The position numbers and the translations under genes are program-made. 64,000 nt of DNA, from assembly GCA_000320545.1 (NCBI GenBank), contig ADNK01000512.1:51001-115000 (forward strand), given 5' to 3'. Origin of the DNA: Bigelowiella natans CCMP2755 (Eukaryota; Cercozoa; Chlorarachniophyceae). Position 1 is the first letter of the stretch; every line of letters begins with the position of its first letter. The notes beneath the pieces were generated by a model that worked only from the letters and a program-made list of their open reading frames with translations, made no database searches and was not told where the DNA came from. Positions 30,883-44,147 of the stretch are shown piece after piece.

Positions 30883-31005
30883 TCATCCACAGTCACAACC
30901 ACGAAGAGCACAATTAACACAAGTACAGCATCGACTTGGAACCTTTCTGTTGTAGCATTGCTTGCATTGGCGGCCACCTTTGCTCTGTCGTCTTGGGTGC
31001 ATCAT
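30883..31005 (-). other. Small Cys-rich ORF, 40 aa, possible zinc-ribbon relic
   Basis: The ORF starts with two ATGs (31005, 31002) and encodes a basic N-terminus. Cys follow in the pattern C-x2-C, then CC-x-C-x2-C, then C-x-C at the stop. Nine of 40 residues are Cys. The spacing recalls the C-terminal Cys-rich domain of piggyBac-type transposases, but no transposase body lies upstream in frame. It sits in a repeat-rich spacer, so it could be an exapted or decayed piece of a transposon, or a chance ORF. Confidence 0.25.
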
Positions 31006-31109
31006 ATATCCTGCCTGTTATGATTGTGAAAGGAAAGGAAGCACTCAAATAGGAGATCATCATCATTGCAACTACCACCGCTGTCACTGCTGTTGCCCAC
31101 TCTTCTTAC

Positions 31110-32152
31110 TTAATGAATCCAGGTAGTAGAATGTTTCAGTAATACCCGCTTGCAGTGAAAGTGGAGCTCATTGTGAGGTGAGTGGAATATGTCTTCCTCG
31201 TGTGACAGTTCATCCCATTCCTCCCTGGTTACGTATCCTTGAACGCGGTCGCCTTCACGGAGCCGCGCCCGCCAATTTGCTGCATGAGTAAAATCACAGC
31301 TTATGTATCATGGAGAGGGAAGTGACAGAAAAAGGAAAAAAAAGTTGGATTGAGCATCATAGGTTTTGTCTGGCCAGATGACAAAATATGAATGATACAT
31401 GGCAGTAGTAAATGACAATCTCCGTTACCGAATGAGCGTTTTTTTTCCTTCTGGTAATCGTTGTACTCTTTTTCGAGGAGAACTTGGTTCAATACAGGCC
31501 GACTTTCCCGCCCAGCCAGCAGATTTTTCTGATTTTCGCCATCCTCGCTGTCGTCTTCGTCATCGTCTCCATCGCTACCTCCACCACCCTCGTCGCCGTC
31601 GTCCACCTTCTCGTCGTCATCATCATTCTCGTCATCGTCGTCCTCCTCCTTCGCATTATCATCTCCGATTTCACCCTTGTTAACTTTCTCCACCTTCTTT
31701 GCCACGTCATCGTCATCGTCATCATCGTCGTCGTCCTTTTTCTTCCCGGCTTGGTACTTTGTCGCGATGCGATAGAAGAAACCAGCCTCGTCCGTAGTTA
31801 GGGAGGCGCCGAATTTCTCCGAAGAATCGACGGCACTATGTTCCTTTGAGTAATGCCATCATTCAAGTCAATGAAAGAAAGACAATGATAACAAAACGTC
31901 GGTTATACAGGTTTGCATTAGCGTGCAAAGTTCTATGCTATTTCTACTGCTGCTGCTCTTACCGGCCATCCTGATTCTTCATCGGAGTCCTCTGAATCAC
32001 CCCCTCCCCCTTTTCCTCCTTCTTCTTCATCCTCATCCTCCTCGTCCTCATCCTCATCTTCGTCCTCGGTCGGCGGGTTATATAACCCCAGCATCTTCCT
32101 TGTTGAGAGCTTTTGCAGATTTACAGGTTCCTTCGCCTTAATCTGAGGATAC

Positions 32153-32188
<36 letters not shown>

Positions 32189-33735
32189 AATTTTGGTCAT
32201 CAATCAATATCATCATCATCATCATCATCTGCTGCTTCTTGTTCAGGTCTCGGGATGGGTCTTCAAGTAATGGATATATTTTGTGTGTAGGATCTCTCTA
32301 GAGTTTCGCCTCTGATCTCAAAATGCGACAGTTTTCAGGGCATATGTTACACACCGGTCTTCCGTCACTTCCTTCGTCTTCATCGTCTTCATCCTCGTCG
32401 TCCTCTGCAGATTCACCTATTGTAAGTGCATTGACGATGCAAGCGTGTAATGTACGGAAAGAAAGGGGATAAATGAGAGCAACTCAATAATGAATCCAAA
32501 ATAATATCCACAGCTAATTTCGCACCTGTCTTATCCTCATCGTCGTCGTCATCTTCGTCGGTGACTCTAAGTTTCTTTATTTTGTCGGCTACATCGTCTT
32601 CGTCTTCATCGTCATCATCCTTATCGTCATCCTCGTCCTCATCCTGTCCACTTTCGGCTGTTCCACTTTTCTCCTTTTTCTTTTTCTTCTTCTTCCTCTT
32701 CACCGCTTTGCCTTCCCGTTCGTCCAAGAAACGCTGGACTTCCTCAAGCTGATATGGAAATGCTTCCATCAGAACATTTAACGATACCAAAGTAACAGGA
32801 AAGGAGGAAAAAAGGGGAAGCATAGAGGGTAGAGATTGTTTTGTGAATTAAATAGAACACTTACGAAGCTTTCGCTCATATCTCCATACCTAAGAAAAAT
32901 AACAATTCGATTAGGGAAAAATGACGGACGAAGCTTCAGTTGGTCAAATTGTCAACATCAAAGAAAGGGGGAAAGACTTAAGTGTTTTCTACAGATAAAT
33001 GCAACGACTGTGGGCAAAAGAATCAAGAGTAGTTGTAGCGTAGCGGCAGCGGATGTGGCGGTGGCGTTTACATTTCTTCATTCTCTTTCTCCCGCGCATC
33101 CGAACTCACTTCTGTGAACTCGTCTTCGTCTGTTGTGTCGGAAGGAAATGCTAGACCCGAGGTGAGTTTCCCTCCCCTCAGTCCATGTAACATGCTTTGA
33201 ATCGGGGCTGTCCTCGGATCAAGACTAAACAATATAGCCAATGAGAGAGGGGTAGGAAACGGGGGAGAGTATCACAAGGGAGTAATCATAATGATATCGT
33301 CGTATTTCCATAAACTTGATCATCACTGAAGTCGACAAAAAAGATGGGAAAACCTTACCTTGGTCCCTGTAATCCTCTCTGTTGTCCACCTCGCAATATC
33401 ACAGCAGCTCTGCGAGTAGGCGCATACGATAATGATGACGAATGCAATTTTTCTCTCGACGGGGCCGCTTGTTCTATCGATGACGAAAGCGTGGATAGTG
33501 CATGGAGTTCCCTCGTTAAGGATGCATTTCCGGTGGCAGAGTAATTGCATGATAGCACGAACAGTGCAACAATAGTGAAGAGCAACAAGTCCGAACCCAA
33601 TAAAGTGCAGCTCAGCCCTTTGGAATAGGAAAGGAGGAAGTGGAGGAGGAGGAGGTTGGATGAGGGATGAGATAGGGCGCGGGATGATCTTTGATGGACG
33701 CAAATGCACGCAAATGCACGCACGAACAAAAACAT
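31110..33735 (-). CDS. Unrecognised acidic protein with N-terminal hydrophobic segment, 8 exons
   Basis: No family is recognised. Exons in transcript order: up to 33359, 33224-33110, 32889-32865, 32762-32526, 32416-32355, 32142-31963, 31843-31429 and 31279-31110; phases agree at all joints. The first exon encodes a hydrophobic stretch (LLLFTIVALFVLSC) that could be a signal anchor. Next come VWRYERKLPFPYQLEEVQRF, a long Lys run, several Asp/Glu runs, LSTRKMLGLYNPP, and near the C-terminus NWRARLREGDRVQGYVTREE. Conserved-looking islands alternate with low-complexity acid tracts encoded by GAT/GAC/GAG repeats. The start is uncertain: the in-frame ATG at 33735 is used, but an upstream exon is possible. 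It could be nucleolar or ER-lumenal; the hydrophobic N-terminus favours the secretory route. Function unknown. Confidence 0.6.
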
Positions 33736-34400
33736 ACACACGCATACCTCGGGTTCCTCCCTCCCGCCTCCTTCGGCGATGCAGATCGTACAACATCGCT
33801 AATGTCCTCATAACAACAACATCGCTGATGCGGTGTAAAGATGAGGCTTTGGTGCGGTTATAATGTCGTTCTTCCCACCCTGGAGCAACCCAAATAGGAC
33901 GATGGCCTCTCACGCTCTATGGAGTTTTGGGGCGTATTCTTTGGTCTGGCAGCGGCAGCAGTCCCTCTCCCCTTTTTGTCTCCTCTGTTTATTTCTCTCT
34001 CTGTGTTGTTGCTTACACCGGGGGTTCGGCATTAAAAAATCTATGTCGCAGTGTGAAAAACGGATCGGGCTTTTTCCGAACCGAATAATTATTTTGCGGG
34101 GAAACCTGAAACAAATTAAAAAAACGGCCTTTCCGCCTGGGGCTTCCAATTTGAACGGTTTGAATTTCGGGCATACGAGTAGCTAGCGGAAAAGGGGGAG
34201 GCAACAGCGCAACACCACTCGCCCTCCGATCAGCGTATCATACCATATAGGGAGCAAAGCTGGTCCTCAATTAAGGAGTGGCAGAGAATGCGTTGCTACT
34301 TCCCAACGGTGTTGATCTACATTCACATTAATACAAATGAAGCTACTCAATTGACACTGTAATGGAAAAATCCTAAGCATTTGTTCCTGTGATAATTTAG
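33736..34400. other. Spacer between divergent genes; may hold the 5' exon of the PSI/EEP gene
   Basis: The plus strand has an ATG at 33902 followed by a hydrophobic run, but no convincing donor connects it to the next exon at 34401. Otherwise nothing is seen. Both genes' promoters should lie here. Confidence 0.35.
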
Positions 34401-36327
34401 AGAGGGGGAAGTAATCCAGTGGTGCTATATCTACTTTCATTGAGTGTTGTGCTCCTTCTTTCTCCATGTACAGCCGTTCAAGCTCAGCAGGTTAAGATAT
34501 CATCCTTTAATCATTGCCGTACCAGCGTTCTCGTCGTAACAGCTACTAATGATTGTTGCAGAAAAACTATTACAAAGACGAAACGTCGGTGCCGGAAAAG
34601 AATTTACAACAGCAATATCCAAGAAGAGGCCATGATTCTGAGGCTTTATACGACGAAGACCGACCTGAGGCAGCCGCGCCAAGGGAATACTACCACGAAG
34701 ACGACGATCAGTACAACGACGAGCACGGAAATGATGTTGGAGCCGAGGTGCGTTTCCGAGAAACATACGAAGGCAGCGAGGAACTAGGGCAGATGGATGA
34801 CATGGATCCCGTCGACGAGGGATATTACAACACCGGCAGAAGGGCTCAGGGGGGGGGGACTGGCCCATACACGCAGAACAGGCTTGAAAGTGCACCTTCC
34901 GAAGAGGAGGAGGAGGAGGAGGACCTCCTTCCTAATGAACCGCGAGACCCAAGAATGGAGCGATATGATAAGAAAAATAGTCGATTCCATCGTGGCAGAT
35001 CACAGTACACACGTTATGGGGCAGTTTTTCAGCCGCGGCTCCCGTCGGAGAGGAAAATGAATCAGGAGTCTCGCAACCTGTACCACGAGGGAATGGCAGC
35101 GGGTTTGGCATCCTGGGTCCCTCCATCACAAGGTAGTGGATCATGATTTAACTTACTAACAATGTATAATGTAAGAACCACACTACCAAAACCACCGATG
35201 ATTGATAATTTTGGTGACGAAAATTACAAAATACTCAATTAAACCTGCACTGTTGTCTCTGCGTTCTAAAAGCCACGACAAATTTCCTCTACGACACGCT
35301 ACCTGAGCTTGCTCGAGAGAGGCAGATGGCGGCACTCAGTGGCGTCAGCCGTGCACCCGAACATCATTCAACAGCCTACGAACAGGTCCCACAGCAGCAG
35401 CAGCAGCAACAACAACAAAGGCCACCGACTAGTAGGAGCAGCAGGAACTATCAAAGAGATGGAAACTTTCAGGCGACAACAGAGACAGCGGCAGCAGGAC
35501 CCCCGCCACCACCCCTTTCACAACAGCAGCGTGAACCAAGACAGATTGCATACAATAATGCACAACTGCGGCAGCAACTACCACCACCACCACCACAATT
35601 AGTATCCCAGCAGCAAAAAGAGCTTTCAAGTAGCAGCGGTGCCTTGCCTCCTATTTCAGAAGGAGCGAATAATCCCGCAACAGAAGCAGCAGAAGAACTA
35701 CAAATGCGGCAAAAAGATATCGTCCAAGGAGGAGACGCAAGCTCATACGAAACCAATACTGGTGCTACAAATGATGGCGAAGGCGAAGCGACAATGAAGA
35801 CGCAACGCACCCCCCCAACACCCCCATCGTCATCTTTCAACGCCAATCAAAACATGAGCATGATGACTAGGAAGAGCAATATTACCGCTATTAAATCAAC
35901 GAAATCAGCGGTAGAGCGGCAGCCCCAGCATCGAAGAGAAGGAGGGGGTGCGGGGGGAGGGGGAGTGAGTGGAGGACACCAGCAGCTCCACAAAGCGGTT
36001 GTGCTTCCCATCCCTCATCCAGCGATCACGGAAGAAGACAACACAGGCATCCTTCGCAATTCTGGTGATATCAACATCAACAAGATCCTGGACGATGATG
36101 ATTCCGAATCGTTCACGATGAGGTTCCGCGAAAAGGCGGAGACCCCGCTCCCAATGACGCGCACGCACGCAAGACATGCGGCAGCAGAGGGAGAATCTGC
36201 CGTAGGTGCTTCTGGGTCTAGCAGCAGCAAACTAAAAGCACACAGCAAAGAGGAGGCCCAAGCAATGCATGGAGGGGGGCAGGCTATGTCTGCAGGAGCA
36301 GGTGGCTAACTTATTGCCGAAGAAAGG

Positions 36328-36370
<43 letters not shown>

Positions 36371-37168
36371 GGCAAATCGAAGCACAGGAGGAGGCGAGAG
36401 GAAAGTCGAGAGACCAAAATGGGTGAAGGAAGCACAATGGATGAGAAGGAACATTGGAAGGAGAAAAACAGTTGCCAGATTATCATTTCCCCCCCAATTA
36501 CATCGTTACATTTGTGCATAGACGCCTCACGTAAACGAAAAAGAGAAGAGAGATCCTTTCTTCATATATTACATATTTCTCCTACTTAAAATAGCAAGGG
36601 ATGTTCCTTCTTTAACAAACTCCTCCATCTCGTCCTTCCTTTCTTTTTTATTTGCTTGTTGTTGCAGGCCTTTTGAACTCCGTGCTCAACGTGCTGACCT
36701 CCAACAAGCGAAAGAGCTTAGAGACGTCAGCAATGGTTGTGATTTCTCATAGAGCAGCAGCAGCAGCAGCAGCGCCAGCTGCCTCTTTGCTCATGTTCCA
36801 GTTTGTATATTTCGGGTGGTGAATGTATCATATGAGTAGTCAGTAGTTGCATCGACAGAGGTTTTGGAAAGTAGTGATGATATGATTATGGCTACAATAA
36901 GCGTGCTTTGTATCATAAATCTAGTTGAATATATGCACACACTCTACCGTCATGTAAAATCAGCGACAACCTCTCTTACACTTCATTTTCCTGTTCCCTC
37001 GGTCTTTTCCTCTTTCTACATATCCCTCTCTCCCTCTCCCCTCCCCCCCCCCTCTCTCTTTTGCATTCGTGTTTCTCTGCTACCGCCTGTTGGTTGTCCC
37101 AGGTGGAGCGCCATGAAAGGGAGGCACTACGGAAACAGCAGGAGTTGGACAGAGAAAAGGCATGTGTT

Positions 37169-37207
<39 letters not shown>

Positions 37208-38077
37208 AAAAGGCAGACAGAGAGAGAGAGAGAGAGAGATAGAGAGAGGGGGGGGGGGGGGGAGAGAGAGAACGGTAAGGGTGAGAACAGACGGTAATTT
37301 TTGAGAAGATGTACCTCGTCGGCGACAGATGCTTCCTGGTCCTCCTTTCAATGATCATCTCAAAATTTCGGTGGAAATTATCCTTGTGATTGTGCTAACT
37401 ACTTCTACTACTACCACTACTACAACAGTCAAGTCTTGAAGAGAGCGAAAAGGTGTCACGCCGCCTGGAAATCTGTTTAGGTATTAAAGCTATTCTCGCT
37501 GTAGCTACGTAAATTATGACGACAGTCATCATGATGATGGTGGTGGTGGTGGTGGTGGTGATAATGATTATGATGATAGTTATTGTAATTATTGTTGTTA
37601 CTACGGAATACAGTCGCGGCGCAAAAGAATGGCAGCTTCGGGGTCGAGAAGGCGCGTGAGATGGTGTCAGAACAGGTTATTAACATGAGTGAGAAATGCG
37701 GCGATTGTGGTATATTTTCACGATTAAAACGCGCATATTCCTATTGTGCACATACAGCTGCGGCTTGAATCGTGGGAGGAACGGTTGAAGAAGAGGTCTT
37801 TACACTTACATACGAAAAGAAGAAGAAGAAGATGTATTTTTATCAACGAACGACGAAAGCAAGGGCATCTTCACAACGATCCTCCATTACCTCTATGCTA
37901 GACCGAGATTTTCCGGAATATAATAGTGTTAACAATATGACCTATTGACGTCTCGTTCAATCCGAGAAATGATTTGCCGCTGAAATTCCTATTTCGTTCT
38001 GTTGCCATTCATGCAGGGATGCTGAAGGAAAAGCGAAGCAAGCGAAGCTAGGTTTTTTTGCGTATTTACGATGTGTA

Positions 38078-38136
<59 letters not shown>

Positions 38137-39276
38137 GTTAATACATTGGATGAGACAAATCGTCGCAATGGACATTACCCTCCTTTTCGCCGTTTCCTAT
38201 TCGGAATCTCTACGCAGTAGAATTATGAATCATTACTATTGTGGATATCTTTGCTATCATCGAAGACGTTGTATGGTGTGGTCCTCCTTTCCTCGTTTTT
38301 ACCCCTTTGATCGTCTTCTTTTACCAGTTCATTAAATTTACTACTACTTCTACTACTGCTGCTGCTGCCGCTGCTACAGAGCTCCGAAATCAAACGCTCG
38401 ATAAAAGGAACGAAGATCTTGAGGTCCATGTTAATAACGATCTGTCAGCTGCTACTATTAGTACTGCTCGCTTTGCCTTCTTGCTTTCCCTCTTCTCCTC
38501 CTCCTGACTAAGATGCGTGATTTATCTTCAATGGTTTCGAATCTACCGCAACAGAGCAGCAGCAACAAACACTGCTACTACTACTACAACTAATAATAAT
38601 GATTATGACAATACGGCAGGAGCTGAAGAATTCATTCGTGACGAAAGAGAATTCCTACAAGCAGAAGATTGCAGAGCTCTCTGCAAAAGCGGGCAGTCTG
38701 AAACAGCACCTGGACCAGGTGATTGACGATTGTGATTTCGCTCTCCTACACCACCACAACCATCATCATTGCATCTTCCTCATCATGCTCAGGCCACAGC
38801 CCACGTCGCTGTTTTGCGAGAGCAAGTTCGTAGTCATCAAGATAGCGCGATCTTACAGCAGCAGCAACAACAAATGGAGAGGGACGATGACGACGACGAT
38901 ATCAACACCAAGAAAACCTCCTTGGCGCATGCTGAAAGGGAGGCGGAGGGGGATTCAGAGGGGGCAGACGATGGTACTATTGGTGACATTGCAGCAATGT
39001 ATTTTGAAAATTGTGGTAGTAATAACTGTGTGTTTGAAGGTGATGATAATGAGGACGAAGCACAAGCCACGTCCACGAGTATGGCTTCTCTGCCGACAAC
39101 GCCGCCAACAAACCCTAGATTTGCATACGCTTCTTCTTCTTCTTCTTCTTCTTCTTCTTCTCTCTCTTCATCGTTGCACTACTCCTCTTCGATCTCTTCC
39201 AGACTCAGAGCGCGGTGTGCCATGCATCAGGTGCTGCGTGCAGTGTATATTATGCATATCTGTGTGTATATGCGAT

Positions 39277-39309
<33 letters not shown>

Positions 39310-39467
39310 ATCACAACCTATTACATACACCCGCAACAACCGCATGCAAACATACAATCCATTCTCCGCCATACCAGGATTGTGGAGACTGCGCAGCAGA
39401 TATTGAGTGCGGATGGTGTGGCGCCTCGCAGGTACAGGCTTGATCTCCCTCCCCCCATCACCCCCCC

Positions 39468-39511
<44 letters not shown>

Positions 39512-40137
39512 TTCTCTTTCTTTCTCGTGCAGACATTTTGTATGTGACATGTTCGTTGCCTAATGTGCATTTTGTACGAACAAAGCTCCACCTCAACCAA
39601 TATCGTCATATGCATCATCTCCACAGTCCTGCATGGCCGGCAACGTACATCTCGATGGGGGGGGGAAATGCGATGCGACTACGTGGAATTACCTCTCTTG
39701 TCCTGGCTACAAATGCCAGCAATACAGGTGCGCATCGCATGCATGTGGTACACTCTCATTATCGTCTCCACCACTTCTTAACAATTTCGCTGCCTGCTCG
39801 TCTCCCCACCCCCCAGGGACTGCAAAACCTGCGTGTCAGACCCGAAGTGTGGCGTGTGCAAGGCCTCGAGCGACTTCCGATGTGTGGCGCTTGGGGGAGG
39901 GAACAGTAACAACAATGGTGGAGTTGAGCAAGCAAGGTTTCTTTCATCTTCCTCCTCCTACACTGATGATGAGGAGGGGGGCAGAGACTGGTGTCCAGCT
40001 GGCAACCTGCTGAGAGCTACTCCAGACGCATTCAAGTAAGACTAATGAGCAGGGGTTGCATGCCGCGGCTTTCTATGACGTAGTAGTAGTAGTAGTAAAC
40101 AGTTATAACAGTGCCGGCGCACCGCAAATGCACACGT

Positions 40138-40177
<40 letters not shown>

Positions 40178-40322
40178 TTTTACTTCCCATCTTCTCCCGA
40201 TAGGATAATGTCCTACAACGTGTTCGGGCGCGACCGCTACCAAGAACGCGAGCGGTTGCACAGAATCGTCACCGAAATCGCTGATAAGTCGCCGCACTTC
40301 ATCACGCTGCAGGTAGTAGTCA

Positions 40323-40354
<32 letters not shown>

Positions 40355-40699
40355 ACCAGCTTGATGTAGATTTCACGTTAGGGTAGTGTAATTCTATTAA
40401 CATCAATAGTCGAAGTTTCTCGTAATTTTTGTGCTGCCTCCCCTCCCTTTCTCCTCCTCCTCCTCCTCACCCCCTAGGACGCTCACGCTTGGGTTGCAGA
40501 GGGCATCAAAAACAGCAATGTGGGGCAATATTACCAGTACTCTGGTTTTGGAGAGAACGGCAATGAGGTAGTAATAGTGGTGATGGTAGCAGCAGCAGTA
40601 GAAAAACAATCAGTTAAAACAGAAAATTAAGATAAAGCAGTGCTCTGATGTTTCACTCATCATTACCGACGCTTGCGTACTAACAAAGCAACAAATTTC

Positions 40700-40742
<43 letters not shown>

Positions 40743-43048
40743 CTCGTTCAGAGCCCAGCTGGTCTCATGATTCTGTCCAAATTCCCGCTGAAAAAGGTAC
40801 GGTTGTTACCGCAGCATTTCCCCTTCTTTTCTTCCTGACCATCATAATTACTGCCGCATCGATACACCACCCTCCCTCACGCACTTCTACCTGGCTACTA
40901 CTTGGTCGCTTGATAAACAGACTGCATACTACGAGGAGCGCAAGCCAGGACAGTTCTCCTCAGATCAACGAGCGAAGGCAATGATGATACTAATGACGAT
41001 TACAGTGCATGTGACAGTGAAGGCTTAGTTATCATCGCCCTCGTGCGTAGAAAAAAGTATACGTCGACTGACTTCTTCACCATCATTATCATCGTCATCA
41101 TCGCTGCCATTGATAGCAAATTGATCTTCGCCCTCCCTTCCTTCTCCGCTGATGCTCGTTGTTAGGTGCTGATAGCTGTGCCGGACCTTCAGCCACAGGG
41201 CACTGATGTATGTAATAGTAATAGTAGTAGTAGTAGTTGCTGTTGATACACTGACGCATACGAAATGGTGACAATACTAGTCTTAGTATAGAACATTAAT
41301 CACATTGGAAGTGTAAAGATAGGGAGAAGAGAAAAGGAGGTGGGTGAGGTGAAATGCAATAACCAATAGAGATGAACTCCAAGTACACGCCATTCCCACC
41401 GACAGAGATGTCAATTTAACACGTGTATGATTATTATTTGTAATATTATCAGTCGCTGGTTATCGCAACGACATCAATACCGCCTTCTGGTGAGTATTAA
41501 GGAGAATAGGAATCATAAGACGTTTCAGTGGTGGTGCCAAGCTTGGCGGCTGTACATTATCGTCATCTATTATCATAATTCTCATCATTGTCTATGACTA
41601 TTCGTCGTTGTTGCCGTAGTCATTCTCACCATCCTTCTTCGTCCTCGTATACAGCGACTCCGGAGAGCAAAGCCAGCAGCTTGGATTTCATCTTCTCGGT
41701 GCTATCGATGTACAAAAAGGTTTTATAATAACAATAATAATAGTAATAATGATAATGATAAGAATAGTAAGAATAATAAGAGGGCAACGGAGGGGCAGTT
41801 GTTTACAGATCATCTCCTTAAGCTACCACCCAAGAAATATAGGAGAGAGATTCCTCGATATCTACTATCAAATTTACTACTACTAATAATAATAATGATA
41901 ACAATAATGAAAATAATGATATTACTACTATCTGACAAAACCACTACACTCGCTATACTTATAGAACGTCGTCCTTACTGGTGATTTCAATTTTGACGCT
42001 GGTGCAGAGGTAGGAGTAGTAGTACTCCACAATACGCGGCATGTAGGGAAAGGGGAGGGGGATGGAGGAAGAGAAAGATAGAGAGAGAGAGAGAGAGGGG
42101 GGGGGGGGGGGGGGGGGGAGAGTGAAGGGAACGAATAATAGCTGCGACTAAGAGAATTGATCTTACAGCCGGAGTCGACGCACATTCCCGCACAATATGC
42201 AGACATATGGTAGTACCGCTGCAAACCACTTAGCATTAGTTGTGCTTGTCTCGCTCATCCTCCTCCTCCTTTTCCTCCTCCTCCATGATGATGATGATGA
42301 TGCCGTTAGCTGATGCTGAGTACGAGCGTACAGATGATATTGTATGAACGATAATGCGGTGACGGCCTTTTACTTCATCATCATCATCATCATCATCATC
42401 ATCTGCTGCTGCTGCTGCTTCTTCATCATCATCATCATCATCTTCTTCTTCTTCTTCTCTAGGTCAACCATCCATGTGCAAGATCGAGGAGCAACGTGGG
42501 ATCCAACCACAAACATGTATGCCATGAAAACGGACAGGTCGCTGCCATCATAGATATAATACACTAACGTGTACAAAGCCCGTCTTTATGAAGAAGAAGA
42601 GTATGAGATGATGACAGAGACTTGCCGTTTGATTTCTCTTCACCCCCCTTCCCCGCACCTGCCCTTTCTGAAGTATTATGTACATTTATACCCTTCCTCA
42701 TCCTCTCTCGTTTTTCTCTAGCCACTCGCTGCCGTCGCGTGTAGATCGCGTATTCGTTGGGTCAACTCATTGGAAGCCCAGGTCCCCACTCTCTCTACAA
42801 TGTGTCATTTGACGATGATGATGATGATGATGATGATAAATGATGATGACGTTTTTTGTGGGCGCTGAATTCTTGCACATATTAGAGTTTTCTTTGTTGA
42901 TGTTAGCGGAATAAACAAATACCACTTGCTGTTTGTTCTCTTCAGATCCATCGAACTAGTTGGGAAATGCGATGACTCTGGAGTGTGTCCATCAAACAGA
43001 TACGGCATATATACAGAATTAAGCCTTTATCAAGCGTTCTGCAGTTAG
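34401..43048 (+). CDS. Secreted coiled-coil/PSI-like/EEP-fold fusion protein, about 27 exons, 5' end incomplete
   Basis: The first visible exon (34401-34490) has a hydrophobic segment ending AVQAQQ, like a signal peptide, but no ATG, so an upstream exon is missing. Exons 34562-35132 and 35273-36301 are low-complexity (Gln, Pro, Ser, Glu). Nine short exons from 36668 to 39230 form a coiled coil (LREQVRSHQ and similar). Cys-rich PSI-like modules follow at 39378-39431 (DCGDCAADIECGWCG), 39627-39727 and 39817-40035 (DCKTCVSDPKCGVCK). Exons 40204-43048 form an endonuclease/exonuclease/phosphatase domain: MSYNVFG, FITLQD, VVLTGDFNFD, GATWDPTTN, SRVDRVFV, SNRYGIYTEL. Family catalytic positions read LQD for LQE and SNR for SDH, so it is probably inactive. 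Phases agree across all joints, which supports one gene, although a split near 39.2 kb cannot be excluded. Two introns (37160, 40978) appear to start with GC. Confidence 0.7.
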
Positions 43049-44147
43049 GCTCCCCATAATGAATTTAGAATACCTACAGCATCATCGTCGAGATCGGTGC
43101 TTCTGGTTGAAATCAACGTCATTGATTGATGATTCAATTAATGATTCTTTACTACTCCATGGCGTCGTGCGATAACGAGCATCATCTGCGTTAATATGTG
43201 CGAGGAACTTCAAGACAGCAGCAACACACACATATGCGAGGCCTTGTACACATGCAAACAGAAACAGTCAGAGTTAGCAAGTTTTGCACACAACACACAG
43301 CAATGCCGATGCGATGACGAGCACACCTGCATGCGCAACTTACATCAGCTCATGCTCATGCATGCATGGTGTAGATGCACGTGCCATGAGCAGTGACTGC
43401 CATAGACGTCCGAGTCCAGCAATGGCATGGCTGCACAGCTTCACAGGTACGTGTGTGTGTGTGTGTGCCTTCAGTGCAGTGTTGTCTGCAGGTACGTGGC
43501 TTGTGACCAATGCAAGCTAGCAAGTGCAAACAGATCACACTACGCTGTGCCAAAAAGTCTTCTAATTTCGCCATTGACAGTGGTCACTAGCTTTTGGTTG
43601 CAGTGATGGTTCCGCAAATGACGCAGATGACGGATGACACGTTCAGCACTTGCAGTCATTCGGTGCGTGCGCGAATTTGATGCTCCAGAATCGCCAAAGC
43701 CACAGCTCACATCAGTTCTGTGGTCCACATCAAGAAAAACTTGAGAATTGGTGGTGCTAGCGGACATGCACAGGAGCCTCCAAAACTGTTGTTCATCATT
43801 CCTAGCCTTCAGCACGTACAGCACCTGATGACCCGCATAGCATGAATTGTGAAGAACCGGAACCAGAAAAGTGCAGCCAGTTTTTCAAAAAAATGCAAAG
43901 TTTGGGCGAAACCTGATGGGAAAAACACAGGCTATTCCTTTCCTGCGACACGCCGAATGCTGTGCACAATTTCCCCTTTGTCGCAGAAGGAGATTTGCCT
44001 GGTTTAGAACCAAATAATATATTTTTATCGATAGTTAGTGGAGTAATATCTCCCATCGACTGGTTCTCCCAGAAAACAACCGCACACGCGGTGCAGAGCA
44101 CCTGCACAGCATCACTTCGGGGCCAGTGCGGATTTCAGGCCAAGAGG
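43049..44147. other. 1.1-kb spacer, no gene supported
   Basis: The 94-codon minus-strand frame at 43540-43824 and the frames at 43802-44107 have no recognisable content or splice context. Part probably is the promoter of the methyltransferase gene. Confidence 0.45.

Larger units (their letters stand above)
28555..31109. other. 2.5-kb gene-free block rich in inverted repeats
   Basis: No supported protein gene. It holds short AGCTAGCT-type inverted repeats (28830-29140), a TIR-flanked element (29187-29599), a 138-bp palindrome (29756-29893), further GCTAGC palindromes to about 30010, a TA-rich hairpin (30105-30130) and a small Cys-rich ORF (31005-30883). It looks like accumulated non-autonomous element debris. 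Confidence 0.55.

Noticed and set aside
32155-32225. CRISPR-like periodicity
   Set aside because: Simple CAT trinucleotide repeat without spacers.
39200-39230. Boundary between two separate genes near 39.2 kb
   Set aside because: The frame runs unbroken from the coiled-coil exon through the first Cys residues and splices in phase to the PSI-like exon at 39378, so one gene is preferred, though not proved.
43540-43824. 94-codon minus-strand ORF in a spacer
   Set aside because: No motif, no family resemblance and no supporting splice structure.
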